Part shown: positions 26,834-37,571 of the stretch, one piece after another
Layout of the letters: each line of letters begins with the position of its first letter
How positions within the stretch are numbered: the first letter of the stretch is position 1
Source of the DNA: Accumulibacter sp.
GTDB taxonomy: Bacteria; Pseudomonadota; Gammaproteobacteria; Burkholderiales; Rhodocyclaceae
Assembly: GCA_024235715.1 (NCBI GenBank)
Contig: JACKLW010000019.1
Location: 1-64,000 of the forward strand
Length of the DNA stretch: 64,000 bases
Direction of reading: 5' to 3'
Notes under the pieces: model-generated
Database searches by the model: none
Seen by the model: only the letters and a program-made list of their open reading frames with translations
What the model was told of the DNA's origin: nothing
Program-made: the position numbers and the translations under genes

Positions 26834-26884
26834 GGATTTCACCGGGCGTGATACGGGAGGATCGATTCGGGAGGGCTGCAGACT

Positions 26885-28999
26885 GTGATGGATAGCAACA
26901 TGGCGATGATTTCCGCGTGGAGCTACGGGCTGGCCGGGCTACTGGCCGCCTTCCTGGCGCTTTATCTCGCATCCGGTTGGCGCGCTGGCGGTCGCAGTCG
27001 CGCGATGTTCCTGGCGGTCTGCCTTTGCGCGCTGTGGGGACTGCTCGGAATGGCTTTTGCGCTGACCCACCAGGCGCTGTTCCTTGCCGGCAATCTGCTC
27101 GCCAATCCGCTGCGCTTCGGCGGCTGGTATCTCTTCCTGCTGGTTCTGATGAAACCGGAGCCGCGTGAAAACGAGCGTGCGAGTGCCCGCTTCGGCTGGT
27201 TGGGAGGGGTCGCGCTGCTGCTGGTGATCGTCGGCTTCGCCTCGCAGGCGCTGGCGATCGTGGGCGTTGACCTGCCGGTCTCGGCGTCGCGTGTCGCCCT
27301 GTTCTCCTCGCTGGCGATGAGCGTCTTCGGCCTGATCCTGCTCGAGCAGCTGTATCGCAACGTATCGCCCGACTTTCGCTGGAGCATAAAGCCAATGTGC
27401 CTTGGCCTTGGCGGGACGTTCCTGTTCGATCTCTACCTGTACTCGGACGCGCTGTTGTTCAATCAGATCGATGCAGACGCGTTCAGCGTCCGCGGTTTTG
27501 CACATGCGGTGGGCTTGCCGCTGGTTGCCCTGTCGGCGATTCGCAGCCATGACTGGAAGCGCCGGCTGGTCATGTCGCAGCGCGCCGCAGTGCAGTCGGC
27601 AACACTGGTGATCGTCGGCATCTATCTGCTGTTCATGGCCTCCGCCGGTTACTACGTTCGCCTGTTTGGCGGCGAATGGGGACGCGCACTGCAACTGGCG
27701 CTGCTTTTTGCCGCAATGCTGGTGCTCGTTGCGCTGACCTTTTCGGGTTCGATGCGGGCGCGTCTGCGAGTGCAGATTGGCAAGCACTTCTTCAGCTACC
27801 GCTACGACTACCGCGAGGAGTGGTTGCGCTTCACGCAGACGCTTTCGTCGCAGGACGGGTTCTCCGGAATGGGGCGTCACGCGGTGCGTGGCCTGGCCGA
27901 CATGGTCGAGAGCCCTGGCGGTGCACTCTGGTTGAAGGACCCGTCGGGTCGCTTCTTTGCCCAGGCAGCGTGCTGGAACATGCCCGTGTCGTCGGCAACC
28001 GAGGATGACGGGAGCGCTCTGTGCAGGTTTCTGCTCGACAGCGGCTGGGTGATCAACCTCGAGGAATATCGTTCCCTGCCACGGCGCTACGATGGTCTGA
28101 CCCTGCCGTCGTGGCTGGTCGAGGTACCGAACGCGTGGCTGGTGGTGCCGCTGACGACCGGGAACGAACTGATCGCCTTCGTCGTGCTGGCGACCGCGCG
28201 TGCCAGAATCGACGTCAATTGGGAGGTCAACGACTTGCTGAAGACCGCCGGTCGGCAGGCGGGTGCCTTTCTCGGGCAGATGCAGGCCAGCGAAGCGCTG
28301 CTCGAAGTGCGCAAGTTCGATTCGTTCAACCGCATGTCGGCTTTCGTCGTCCATGACCTGAAGAATATCGTCGCCCAGCTGTCATTGATGCTCAAGAATG
28401 CCGAACGCCACCGCGACAATCCCGAGTTCCAGAAGGACATGTTGATGACCGTGGAAAACTCGGTCGAACGTATGCGCCAGTTGATGCTGCAGCTACGCGA
28501 AGGCGCGACGCCGCTCGAGGGACCACGCGGCATCGATCTGGCGGATGCCGTGCGCCGCATCCAGGCCGCCAAGTCCGGTCAGGGACGTGAGGTCGAAGTC
28601 GTTATCGAGGAAAAGCTCGTCGCGCGCGGGCACGAGGATCGCATCGAGCGTGTCATCGGCCATCTCGTCCAGAACGCGCTGGAGGCAACCGAGCACGGCG
28701 GGAGAGTCTGGATCAGGCTGGCCCGGCAAGGCAACAATGCCCTGGTCGAGGTCGGCGACAGTGGCCACGGGATGAGCCCGGAGTTCGTGCGCGAGCGCCT
28801 GTTCAAACCCTTTCAGACGACCAAGCCGACGGGAATGGGGATCGGTGCGTACGAGAGTTTTCAGTACGTGCATGAGTTGGGCGGCAAGCTGTCGGTCGAT
28901 AGCGCTGTCGATGTCGGCACACAGGTGGAGCTGTTGTTGCCATTGTTTGACGCGGGCCCGGCGAAGGATTCCGCGGACTTGCCGAAGGAGGTGCAATGA
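26885..28999 (+). CDS. prsK: PEP-CTERM system sensor histidine kinase PrsK
   Basis: A 704-residue kinase. Seven or eight helices fill residues 1-290, followed by a GAF-like region (about 320-470), then the H-box with phospho-accepting H490 in VHDLKN, and an ATPase domain with NALEATEHGG, VGDSGHGMS and TGMGIGAYES. It would phosphorylate PrsR, encoded next with a 4-base ATGA overlap. The GTG at 26885 lies 9 bases after GGGAGGG; the ATG one codon later is equally good. The signal sensed is unknown. Confidence 0.92.
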   Translation: MMDSNMAMISAWSYGLAGLLAAFLALYLASGWRAGGRSRAMFLAVCLCALWGLLGMAFALTHQALFLAGNLLANPLRFGGWYLFLLVLMKPEPRENERASARFGWLGGVALLLVIVGFASQALAIVGVDLPVSASRVALFSSLAMSVFGLILLEQLYRNVSPDFRWSIKPMCLGLGGTFLFDLYLYSDALLFNQIDADAFSVRGFAHAVGLPLVALSAIRSHDWKRRLVMSQRAAVQSATLVIVGIYLLFMASAGYYVRLFGGEWGRALQLALLFAAMLVLVALTFSGSMRARLRVQIGKHFFSYRYDYREEWLRFTQTLSSQDGFSGMGRHAVRGLADMVESPGGALWLKDPSGRFFAQAACWNMPVSSATEDDGSALCRFLLDSGWVINLEEYRSLPRRYDGLTLPSWLVEVPNAWLVVPLTTGNELIAFVVLATARARIDVNWEVNDLLKTAGRQAGAFLGQMQASEALLEVRKFDSFNRMSAFVVHDLKNIVAQLSLMLKNAERHRDNPEFQKDMLMTVENSVERMRQLMLQLREGATPLEGPRGIDLADAVRRIQAAKSGQGREVEVVIEEKLVARGHEDRIERVIGHLVQNALEATEHGGRVWIRLARQGNNALVEVGDSGHGMSPEFVRERLFKPFQTTKPTGMGIGAYESFQYVHELGGKLSVDSAVDVGTQVELLLPLFDAGPAKDSADLPKEVQ

Positions 29000-30354
29000 G
29001 TTCCGAGAAGCTGCCCAACCTGCTTGTCGTCGAGGACGATAAAGCTTTGCAGAAGCAGATTCGTTGGGCGTTCGACCAGTACGAGGCCTTGACGGCCGAG
29101 GACCGGGAAGGTGCCCTGGCGCAGGTTCGTCGCCATCAGCCGCCGGTGGTGACCATGGATCTCGGCCTGCCGCCCGACGCGGATTCGGTGTCGGAGGGTT
29201 TCAAGCTCCTCGAAGAAATCCTGACCCTGGCGCCCGACACCAAGGTGATCGTCCTGACCGGTCAGAACGACCGGGCCAACGCCTTGCGTGCGATATCCCT
29301 GGGCGCATACGACTTCTTTGCCAAGCCTTTCGAGATCGAGATGCTCGGCCTGACCATCGATCGTGCCTTCCGTCTCCATGAACTGCAAAAGGAGAATCAG
29401 CGTTTGCAATCGATGCAGCAGCCCGACGTCCTCTCCGGCCTGATCACGCGCGATCCGGCGCTGTTGCGCGTCTGTCGAACGATCGAAAAGGTGTCGGTCA
29501 GCGACGCGACGGTCTTGCTCCTCGGTGAAAGCGGTACCGGCAAGGAAATCATGGCGCGCGCCGTGCATGAGTCATCCACCCGGCGGGGCGAGCGTTTTGT
29601 CGCCATCAACTGCGCGGCAATTCCCGAAAACCTGCTGGAAAGCGAGCTGTTCGGTTACGAGAAGGGCGCGTTTACCGGTGCGGCACGCACGACGCCGGGT
29701 AAGATCGAAACCGCCAACGGCGGCACCCTGATGCTCGACGAGATCGGGGATTTGCCGCATCCTCTGCAGGCCAAGCTGCTGCGCTTTCTACAGGAGCGCG
29801 TGGTCGAGCGGATCGGCGGGCGCCAGGAAATTCCGGTCAACGTACGCATCGTCTGCGCGACGCATCAGAATCTCAAGGGGCTGATCAGCGATGGGCGGTT
29901 CCGCGAGGACCTGTACTACCGCCTGGCGGAGATCGTGGTGAATATTCCGCCATTGCGTGATCGTCCGGGCGATTCCGCCCTGCTGGCGCACGCTTTCGTC
30001 AGACGCTTTGCGGCAGAACAGAATCGCGGTGCGATGACCATGCGTGAAGACGCGGTGCGGGCGATCGAGGCACATGACTGGCCGGGAAATGTCCGCGAGC
30101 TCGAGAACTGCATCAAGCGGGCCGTGATCATGGCCGATGGCAATCAGCTCACTGCCGACGATATCGGCTTGTCCGAAGCGGGTGTGCAGGACGCGCCAGT
30201 GCTGGATCTGCGCCATGCCCGCGACGATGCGGAAAGACGCGTCATAATTGCCGCTTTGGCGCGTGCCGACGGAAACGTGGTCAGGGCCGCCGACCTGATT
30301 GGCGTCAGCCGCCCGACGCTTTACGATCTGATGCACCGATTTGGACTCAAGTAA
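28996..30354 (+). CDS. prsR: PEP-CTERM-box response regulator PrsR (sigma-54 activator)
   Basis: A 452-residue NtrC-family activator. The receiver domain has the phospho-acceptor D55 (VVTMDLGLP), T88 and K110. The AAA+ domain has Walker A GESGTGKE (177-184) and GAFTGA (224-229), the loop that touches sigma-54. The C-terminus is a Fis-type helix-turn-helix (AADLIGVSRPTLYDLM). The ATG overlaps the prsK stop. Its targets should be -24/-12 promoters such as those at 56 and 60935 in front of the two PEP-CTERM genes. Confidence 0.95.
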   Translation: MSSEKLPNLLVVEDDKALQKQIRWAFDQYEALTAEDREGALAQVRRHQPPVVTMDLGLPPDADSVSEGFKLLEEILTLAPDTKVIVLTGQNDRANALRAISLGAYDFFAKPFEIEMLGLTIDRAFRLHELQKENQRLQSMQQPDVLSGLITRDPALLRVCRTIEKVSVSDATVLLLGESGTGKEIMARAVHESSTRRGERFVAINCAAIPENLLESELFGYEKGAFTGAARTTPGKIETANGGTLMLDEIGDLPHPLQAKLLRFLQERVVERIGGRQEIPVNVRIVCATHQNLKGLISDGRFREDLYYRLAEIVVNIPPLRDRPGDSALLAHAFVRRFAAEQNRGAMTMREDAVRAIEAHDWPGNVRELENCIKRAVIMADGNQLTADDIGLSEAGVQDAPVLDLRHARDDAERRVIIAALARADGNVVRAADLIGVSRPTLYDLMHRFGLK

Positions 30355-30395
30355 GGTTGTTGCCGGAAAACTGTTACCACACCGTGGGGATATCT

Positions 30396-33185
30396 ATGAA
30401 TACTCGTAACTCATCATTGCAGCGCCTGCGCAAGGCAAGCATTTCGGGTTTGCTGGCCGCACTACTCCTGGTCGGCTGCGGCGGAGAAAGTCCGGACGCC
30501 ATGCTCGCCTCGGCCAAGGAATATCTGGCGAAGCGCGACCCCAAGGCTGCCACCATCCAGTTGAAGAACGCATTGCAGCAAAAACCCGATCTGGCAGAGG
30601 CGCGTTTTCTTCTCGGCAAGGCCCTGCTCGAGGCCGGGGATCCAACAGGCGCCGAAGTCGAGCTGCGCAAGGCGCAGAACTACAAGTACCCGGCCGACCA
30701 GGTGACACCCCTGCTGGCCCGCAGCATGCTGGCGCTTGGGCAGGCGCATGAGCTGACCGAGCAGATGGGCAAAACCGAACTGTCCTCACCGGCGGCAAAG
30801 GCCGACTTGCAGACCTCGCTGGCGCAGGCCTACCTGATGCAGGACAAGCCGGAGTTGGCCAGGGCTGCCTATGAGGTCGCGCTGGCGGCGCAACCGGGCT
30901 ACGCGCCCGCTCTGATGGGCCAGGCCGGGATGATGGCGAGGACGGGCGATTTCTCGGCCGCGAAGGCGCTGGTCGACGAGGCGCTCGCCAAAGCGCCCGA
31001 TCTCCACGATGCCTGGCAGTTCAAGGGTGACGCCTTGTCGAGCGATGGCGACCAGGCGGGCGCTCTGGCGGCCTATCGCAAGGCGCTTGAGCTGAAGGCG
31101 AACTATCTGCCGGCACATGCGGCGATCATCAGGATCCTGCTGGCGCAGGGCAAGGTCGATGAGGCCACCGAGCAGCTCGCGGCGATGAAGAAGATCGCGC
31201 CCGGGCATCCGCAGGTGAACTACCTGCAGGCGATGCTTGCCTATCAGCAGAAGGACTATCCGGCGGCCAAGGAAGCCATCCTGCAGACGCTCAAGGCTGT
31301 TCCGGAAAATACCCTCAGCCTGCAGCTGGCCGGGCTCATCGAATACGAACTGAAGGCCTATACGCAGGCTGAGGCCTATCTGGTCAAGGCGCTGCCCAGG
31401 ACGCCGCCTATCGGTCTCGCGCGACGCGTCCTGATCGCCACCTATCTGCGCACGGGCCAGCCAGGAAAAGCCTTGAGCACACTGACGCCGGTGCTCGACC
31501 AGATCGACCAGGACTCGAACATGCTGGCTCTGGCTGGGCAGGTCTACGTCCAGAACGGCGAGATCGAGAAGAGCAGCGAGTATTTCGCGAAGGCGGCGGA
31601 ACTCGACCCGCAGGACGCGGGCAAGCGCACCTCGCTGGCGATGGTCAATCTGGCGACAGGCGACAGCGAAGTGGCCTTTCGCGACCTCGAACAGGTAGCG
31701 GCGGCTGATCCCGGAAACCGGGCGGACATGGCGCTGATCGCCGGGCGCCTGCAGCGTCGTGAGTTCGATGCAGCCTTGAAGGCCATCGACGTCATGGAGA
31801 AGAAGCAGCCGGATGAACCCCTGACCCATAACCTGCGCGGCACGGCGCTGTTGGGCAAGCGCGATGTCGCGGGTGCGCGCAAGAGTTATGAAAAGGCGCT
31901 GGCCCTGAATCCGGCCTACTATCCGGCAGCGGCCAACCTGGCCAGTCTGGATCTGGCCGAGAAGAAGCCTGACGATGCCCGCAAGCGCTTCGAGTCGGTG
32001 CTGGCAAAGGATCCGAAGAGTACGCAGGCGCTTCTGGCGCTCGCCCAGCTACGTGCCAAGGAAGGTGGCTCGACAGAGGAGATTGCCGCGCTGGTCAACA
32101 AGGCGGTGACCGCCAACCCGGGCGAAGTCGCGCCGCGTCTGGCGCTGATCGGCCTTTATCTGGGCAAGAAGGAGCCCAAGCTGGCGCTGTCTGCGGCCCA
32201 GGATGCGCTCGCCGCGCTGCCGGACAACCCGCAGATCCTCGACGCCGTCGGGCGCGCCCAGCAGGCTGCCGGGGAAAGCAACCAGGCCCTGGCCACCTAC
32301 GCCAAACTGGCTGCGCTGAAGCCCGAGCTTCCCCTGCCGTATCTGCGCATGGCCGAGATCGAAATGGCCGCGAAGAACAAGGCCGGCGCGATGGAGAACC
32401 TGCAAAAGGCGCTGAAAACCAAGCCCGACTCGCTGGAGGCGCAGCGTGGTCTGATCATGCTCGAACTCGATGCCGGCCACGTCCCGGAGGCGATCGCGCT
32501 GGCCAGGGAAATCCAGAAGCAGCGGCCAACGGAGAGCGTCGGCTATGTTTTCGAGGGCGATGCGTACGCCGCCGGGAAGTCTTGGGCCGATGCCGAAAAG
32601 GCTTATCGTGCCGGCCTCAGGAAGCTTCCCGATGCGTCCGACCTGGCGATCAAGCTGCACGCGGCGGTGCTCGTTGGTGGGAATCCTGCCGAAGCGGAGA
32701 AATTCGCCGAAAGCTGGCTCAAGGGCCATCCCGGGGATGGTCGCTTCCGCCTCTATGTGGCTGAGGTGGCGACCGCTCGCAAGGATTACGCCGGGGCTGC
32801 CAAGCAATATCGCGTCCTGCTCGAGGCGCAGCCGAACAATGCGGCGGTGCTCAACAATCTGGCCTGGGTCGCCGCTCAGCAGAAGGACCCGAAGGCGATG
32901 GAATATGCCGAGAAAGCCAACAAGTTGGCACCGAATCAGGCGCCACTGATGGATACTCTTGGTGTCCTGCTGGTTGATCACGGCGACAAGGCTCGCGGGC
33001 TGGGACTGCTCAAGGAAGCGGTGGCCCTGGCGCCGCAGGCCGGCCAGATTCGTCTCAACTATGCCAAGGCACTGATCAAGGCCGGACAGAAGAGCGAGGC
33101 CAGGAAGGAACTGGAGCAACTCGCAGGTATGGGCGACAGCTTCGCGGCGCAGGCCGAGGTCGCGGAGTTGCTCAAAGGGCTGTAG
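30396..33185 (+). CDS. prsT: PEP-CTERM system TPR-repeat lipoprotein PrsT
   Basis: A 929-residue lipoprotein. The signal sequence ends in a lipobox LLVGC (cysteine at about 28), so it should be anchored to a membrane from the periplasm. From about 35 to the end it is a long run of tetratricopeptide repeats, each about 34 residues, such as AQAYLMQDKPELARAAYEVAL. It probably scaffolds glycan assembly or export. The ATG at 30396 follows GGGGATATCT and comes 41 bases after prsR. A TTG at 30357 is in frame but has no signal features. Confidence 0.93.
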   Translation: MNTRNSSLQRLRKASISGLLAALLLVGCGGESPDAMLASAKEYLAKRDPKAATIQLKNALQQKPDLAEARFLLGKALLEAGDPTGAEVELRKAQNYKYPADQVTPLLARSMLALGQAHELTEQMGKTELSSPAAKADLQTSLAQAYLMQDKPELARAAYEVALAAQPGYAPALMGQAGMMARTGDFSAAKALVDEALAKAPDLHDAWQFKGDALSSDGDQAGALAAYRKALELKANYLPAHAAIIRILLAQGKVDEATEQLAAMKKIAPGHPQVNYLQAMLAYQQKDYPAAKEAILQTLKAVPENTLSLQLAGLIEYELKAYTQAEAYLVKALPRTPPIGLARRVLIATYLRTGQPGKALSTLTPVLDQIDQDSNMLALAGQVYVQNGEIEKSSEYFAKAAELDPQDAGKRTSLAMVNLATGDSEVAFRDLEQVAAADPGNRADMALIAGRLQRREFDAALKAIDVMEKKQPDEPLTHNLRGTALLGKRDVAGARKSYEKALALNPAYYPAAANLASLDLAEKKPDDARKRFESVLAKDPKSTQALLALAQLRAKEGGSTEEIAALVNKAVTANPGEVAPRLALIGLYLGKKEPKLALSAAQDALAALPDNPQILDAVGRAQQAAGESNQALATYAKLAALKPELPLPYLRMAEIEMAAKNKAGAMENLQKALKTKPDSLEAQRGLIMLELDAGHVPEAIALAREIQKQRPTESVGYVFEGDAYAAGKSWADAEKAYRAGLRKLPDASDLAIKLHAAVLVGGNPAEAEKFAESWLKGHPGDGRFRLYVAEVATARKDYAGAAKQYRVLLEAQPNNAAVLNNLAWVAAQQKDPKAMEYAEKANKLAPNQAPLMDTLGVLLVDHGDKARGLGLLKEAVALAPQAGQIRLNYAKALIKAGQKSEARKELEQLAGMGDSFAAQAEVAELLKGL

Positions 33186-33236
33186 CGGCGGGCATGTGTT
33201 CGACAATGAACGGTGGCGAGAAAGGATGAGAAGTCG

Positions 33237-34504
<1,268 letters not shown>

Positions 34505-34517
<13 letters not shown>

Positions 34518-35575
34518 GTCCTGCCTCCCCGGCAGCTTTCCTGGCGCTCAAAGAGCGCTTGCGGGAGCGGCCGGCACGCTGGCTGGTCACCGGCAGTGCC
34601 GGTTTCATCGGCTCGCATCTGGTGGAGACACTGCTCGGGCTCGACCAGACAGTCGTCGGGCTGGACAACTTCGCGACAGGTCATCGCCGCAACATCGACG
34701 AAGTGCGATCGCGGGTGACTCCCGAGCAGTGGCGGCGTCATCGTTTCATCGAGGCCGATATCTGCGATCCGGACGCGTGTCGGGAGGCATGCCGCGAGAT
34801 GGACTACGTGCTGCACCAGGCGGCGCTCGGTTCCGTGCCGCGCTCGCTGGCGAATCCGCTGGCTACCAACGCCACCAACGTGGATGGTTTCCTGAACATG
34901 CTGGTGGCGGCCCGCGCTGCGAAAGTCAGGCGCTTCGTCTATGCCGCATCGAGTTCGACCTACGGTGATCACCAGGCGCTGCCGAAAGTCGAAGACTGCA
35001 TTGGCCGGCCGCTGTCACCCTACGCGGTCACCAAGCTGGTGAACGAGCTCTACGCAGAGGTGTTTGCGCGCTGCTACGACTTCCCCTCGGTCGGCCTGCG
35101 CTATTTCAATGTCTTCGGCGCCCGCCAGGATCCGGAGGGCGCCTATGCGGCGGTGATTCCCCGCTGGACGCGGGCGCTGTTGCTCGGCGAACCGGTGACC
35201 ATCAACGGCGATGGCGAAACCAGCCGTGATTTCTGTTTTGTGGACAATGCCGTGCAGGCCAATCTGCTGGCCGCGACCACCGACGACCCGGCGGCGGTCA
35301 ATCAGGTATACAACGTCGCGCTGAACGACCGCACTTCGCTGAACGGCCTGTTCGCGATTTTGCGCGCTGCGCTCGCCGAAATCAGGCCTGACGTGAGTCA
35401 GGTGCAGCCAGTGTATGCCGACTTCCGGGCCGGCGACGTACGGCATTCGCAGGCCGATATCGACAAGGCCAGACGATTGCTCGGCTATGTTCCCAGTCAT
35501 GGGCTGCAGGCGGGAGTCGAGCTCGCCATGCCCTGGTATGTGTCACGTTTCGGTGTCCACGAGGTCGCCGGATGA
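34505..35575 (+). CDS. UDP-N-acetylglucosamine 4-epimerase (WbpP/TviC-like)
   Basis: A 356-residue short-chain epimerase with the NAD fold [14 protein letters not shown], the serine-rich ASSSTYGD and the catalytic tyrosine in [12 protein letters not shown]. The [20 protein letters not shown] stretch is typical of UDP-GlcNAc epimerases of O-antigen and Vi-antigen loci. It would turn UDP-GlcNAc into UDP-GalNAc for the dehydrogenase before it. The GTG at 34505 lies inside the end of that gene, so the two are translationally coupled. Confidence 0.9.
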
Positions 35576-36492
35576 AAGCCGTCTGCGCTCGCTGTCCGCA
35601 ACTGCTGCGTATTGGCGCATTCGCCGTCTGCGGCTTGCTGTTGAGTCTCTCGGCGACGGCCGGCGTTTCTGCCGGCAAGGGCGGCGCTCGGGCCGATGCG
35701 CGATGGCAGGCGATCCGTGCCGAGGCGGTGGCTTACGAGCATGGCGAAGGCGTGCCCAAGGATCCGCTGCGGGCGGCCAGACTGTATTGTGACGGGGCCA
35801 TGCTCGGTGATCCCGAGGCGCAGTTCAGCCTTGGCTGGATGTACGCCAATGGCCGTGGCGTCGAGCGCGACGACGCGCGCGCCGCGTATTTCTTCGGCCT
35901 GGCGGCAAAGCAGGGGCACCTGCAGTCCAAGAAGATGCAACGCTTTGTCGGCGAGCCGCCAGCGCGGGAGCCTGATTGCATGCTGCCGGCTGTGCTCGCC
36001 GATGATGGCAGCGATGTACTGGTCGCCAACAGCGAATCCCAGAAGATGGTCTTCGGGCTGGTCAGGCAGCTGGCGCCGGAATACGGCGTCAGTCCGCGCC
36101 TGGCCCTGGCGGTGATCCGGGCCGAGTCGAACTTCAACCCGCAAGCCCTGTCCGAGAAGAACGCCCAGGGCCTGATGCAGCTGATTCCGGACACCTCGGC
36201 GCGCTTCAACGTCAAGCAGCCGTTCGACCCGGAGCAGAACCTGCGTGGCGGTCTGGCCTATCTGCGCTGGCTGCTGGCCTACTTCGAGGGCGACGTGAGC
36301 CTGGTCGCGGCAGCCTACAACGCTGGCGAGGGTGCGGTCAATCGTTACCGTGGCGTACCGCCCTACGCGGAAACGCGTGGTTATGTGAAGCGAATCATGA
36401 ATGTCTTCAAGCGCCAGGCGCATCCCTACGACGCCAGCGTGACGGACCCGTCGCCGGAATTGGCGCGGATTCGCCTGACCAAGGGCACCTAG
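35572..36492 (+). CDS. Lytic transglycosylase with Sel1-like repeats
   Basis: A 306-residue exported protein. A signal peptide covers residues 1-33. Two Sel1/TPR-type repeats follow (about 50-118; [18 protein letters not shown]). The C-terminal SLT domain has the catalytic E185 (IRAESNFNP), then [10 protein letters not shown] and [10 protein letters not shown]. It would cut peptidoglycan, probably to make room for the glycan or protein export system. The ATG overlaps the epimerase stop by ATGA, which makes it the last gene of the exopolysaccharide operon. Confidence 0.9.
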   Translation: MKAVCARCPQLLRIGAFAVCGLLLSLSATAGVSAGKGGARADARWQAIRAEAVAYEHGEGVPKDPLRAARLYCDGAMLGDPEAQFSLGWMYANGRGVERDDARAAYFFGLAAKQGHLQSKKMQRFVGEPPAREPDCMLPAVLADDGSDVLVANSESQKMVFGLVRQLAPEYGVSPRLALAVIRAESNFNPQALSEKNAQGLMQLIPDTSARFNVKQPFDPEQNLRGGLAYLRWLLAYFEGDVSLVAAAYNAGEGAVNRYRGVPPYAETRGYVKRIMNVFKRQAHPYDASVTDPSPELARIRLTKGT

Positions 36493-36630
36493 GCGCGCAG
36501 GACCGGCCGGCAGCGAGGGCTGCGCCCGACGGCAAGGCGGAACCGACGTTCAGCGCCACCCGACGCATTGCTCGTTCGCTGGCTTCTCCGCCCGTGTCAT
36601 CACGTACTTGATCGTCGTCGAAGGAACAAG

Positions 36631-37497
36631 ATGAATCTCTGGTCCCCCATCCTTGCCGCCCTGGCTGTTCTCCAGCACGGGATATCCGGCAGTTGCGCAC
36701 GCTGCTCGCCCGCGAAGCTGGCGGGTGGGCTGCGGTTTGCGCGCAGCGCAGCGCTGCCGACCGTCTGCCTCCTTGTCGCCGGCCCGGTGGCAGCGGACCT
36801 GCCGGACGTGATCGACAAGGTAAAGCCCGCGGTGGTGGTCGTCGGTACCTTTCAGGTGACACGCAGTCCGCAGTTCATGATGCGCGGAACCGGTTTCGTT
36901 GTCGGCGACGGTCGCCACGTGGCGACCAATCTGCACGTGTTGCCTGACAAGATCAACGAAGCAGCCGGCGAACGGCTGGCCATTCTGGTGCGTCCCGCGG
37001 GTTCATCGACGCAACGCCGCGACGCGACGTCGGTGGCCGTCGACAAGATTCACGATCTGGCCCTGTTGCGTGTCAGTGGCCCGACCCTGCCGGCTCTCGC
37101 GCTGTACGATTCCAGCAGGGTGCGCGAGGGGCAGTCGGTCGCTTTCACCGGCTTTCCGATCGGCGCCGTGCTCGGCCTGTCGCCGGTCACCCATCGCGGT
37201 ATCATTTCGTCGATTACGCCGATCGTCCTGCCCGGGCCGAATGCCCGCAATCTCGATGCTAAAGTCATCCAGCGCCTGCGCAGCGGCAGCTTCGACATCT
37301 TCCAGCTCGATGCGACGGCTTATCCCGGCAACAGCGGCGGGCCGCTGTTCGAGGTGGGGCGTGGCGAGGTTGTCGGGATCATCAACATGGTCTTCGTCAA
37401 GGAAAGCAAGGAATCGACCCTGAGCAAGCCGTCGGGCATCAGCTTTGCCATTCCCTCGCAGTTCCTGCGCGATCTGCTGCGCGAAGCGCAGCAATAG
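36631..37497 (+). CDS. Trypsin-like serine protease (periplasmic)
   Basis: A protein of 288 residues with the full triad: H102 (ATNLHVL), D142 (IHDLALL) and S235 (PGNSGGPL), like the Deg/HtrA protease domain but with no PDZ domain. The N-terminus is odd: two hydrophobic stretches (about 5-20 and 40-55), of which the second (ending GPVAAD) looks like the real signal peptide, so translation may start later than ATG 36631. That ATG does have GAAGGAACAAG before it. It is separate from the preceding operon by 138 bases. Confidence 0.82.
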   Translation: MNLWSPILAALAVLQHGISGSCARCSPAKLAGGLRFARSAALPTVCLLVAGPVAADLPDVIDKVKPAVVVVGTFQVTRSPQFMMRGTGFVVGDGRHVATNLHVLPDKINEAAGERLAILVRPAGSSTQRRDATSVAVDKIHDLALLRVSGPTLPALALYDSSRVREGQSVAFTGFPIGAVLGLSPVTHRGIISSITPIVLPGPNARNLDAKVIQRLRSGSFDIFQLDATAYPGNSGGPLFEVGRGEVVGIINMVFVKESKESTLSKPSGISFAIPSQFLRDLLREAQQ

Positions 37498-37571
37498 TCG
37501 CGCAGGCGGCGGGAATCGCGCTGGCCGGGCCAGCTTCTGGTAGCATGCGCGCTGCTCCCGACGAACCGCGC

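Noticed and set aside
34541..34565. GG-N10-GC match to a sigma-54 promoter
   Set aside because: Inside the coding sequence of the epimerase with no gene start nearby; chance matches are expected.
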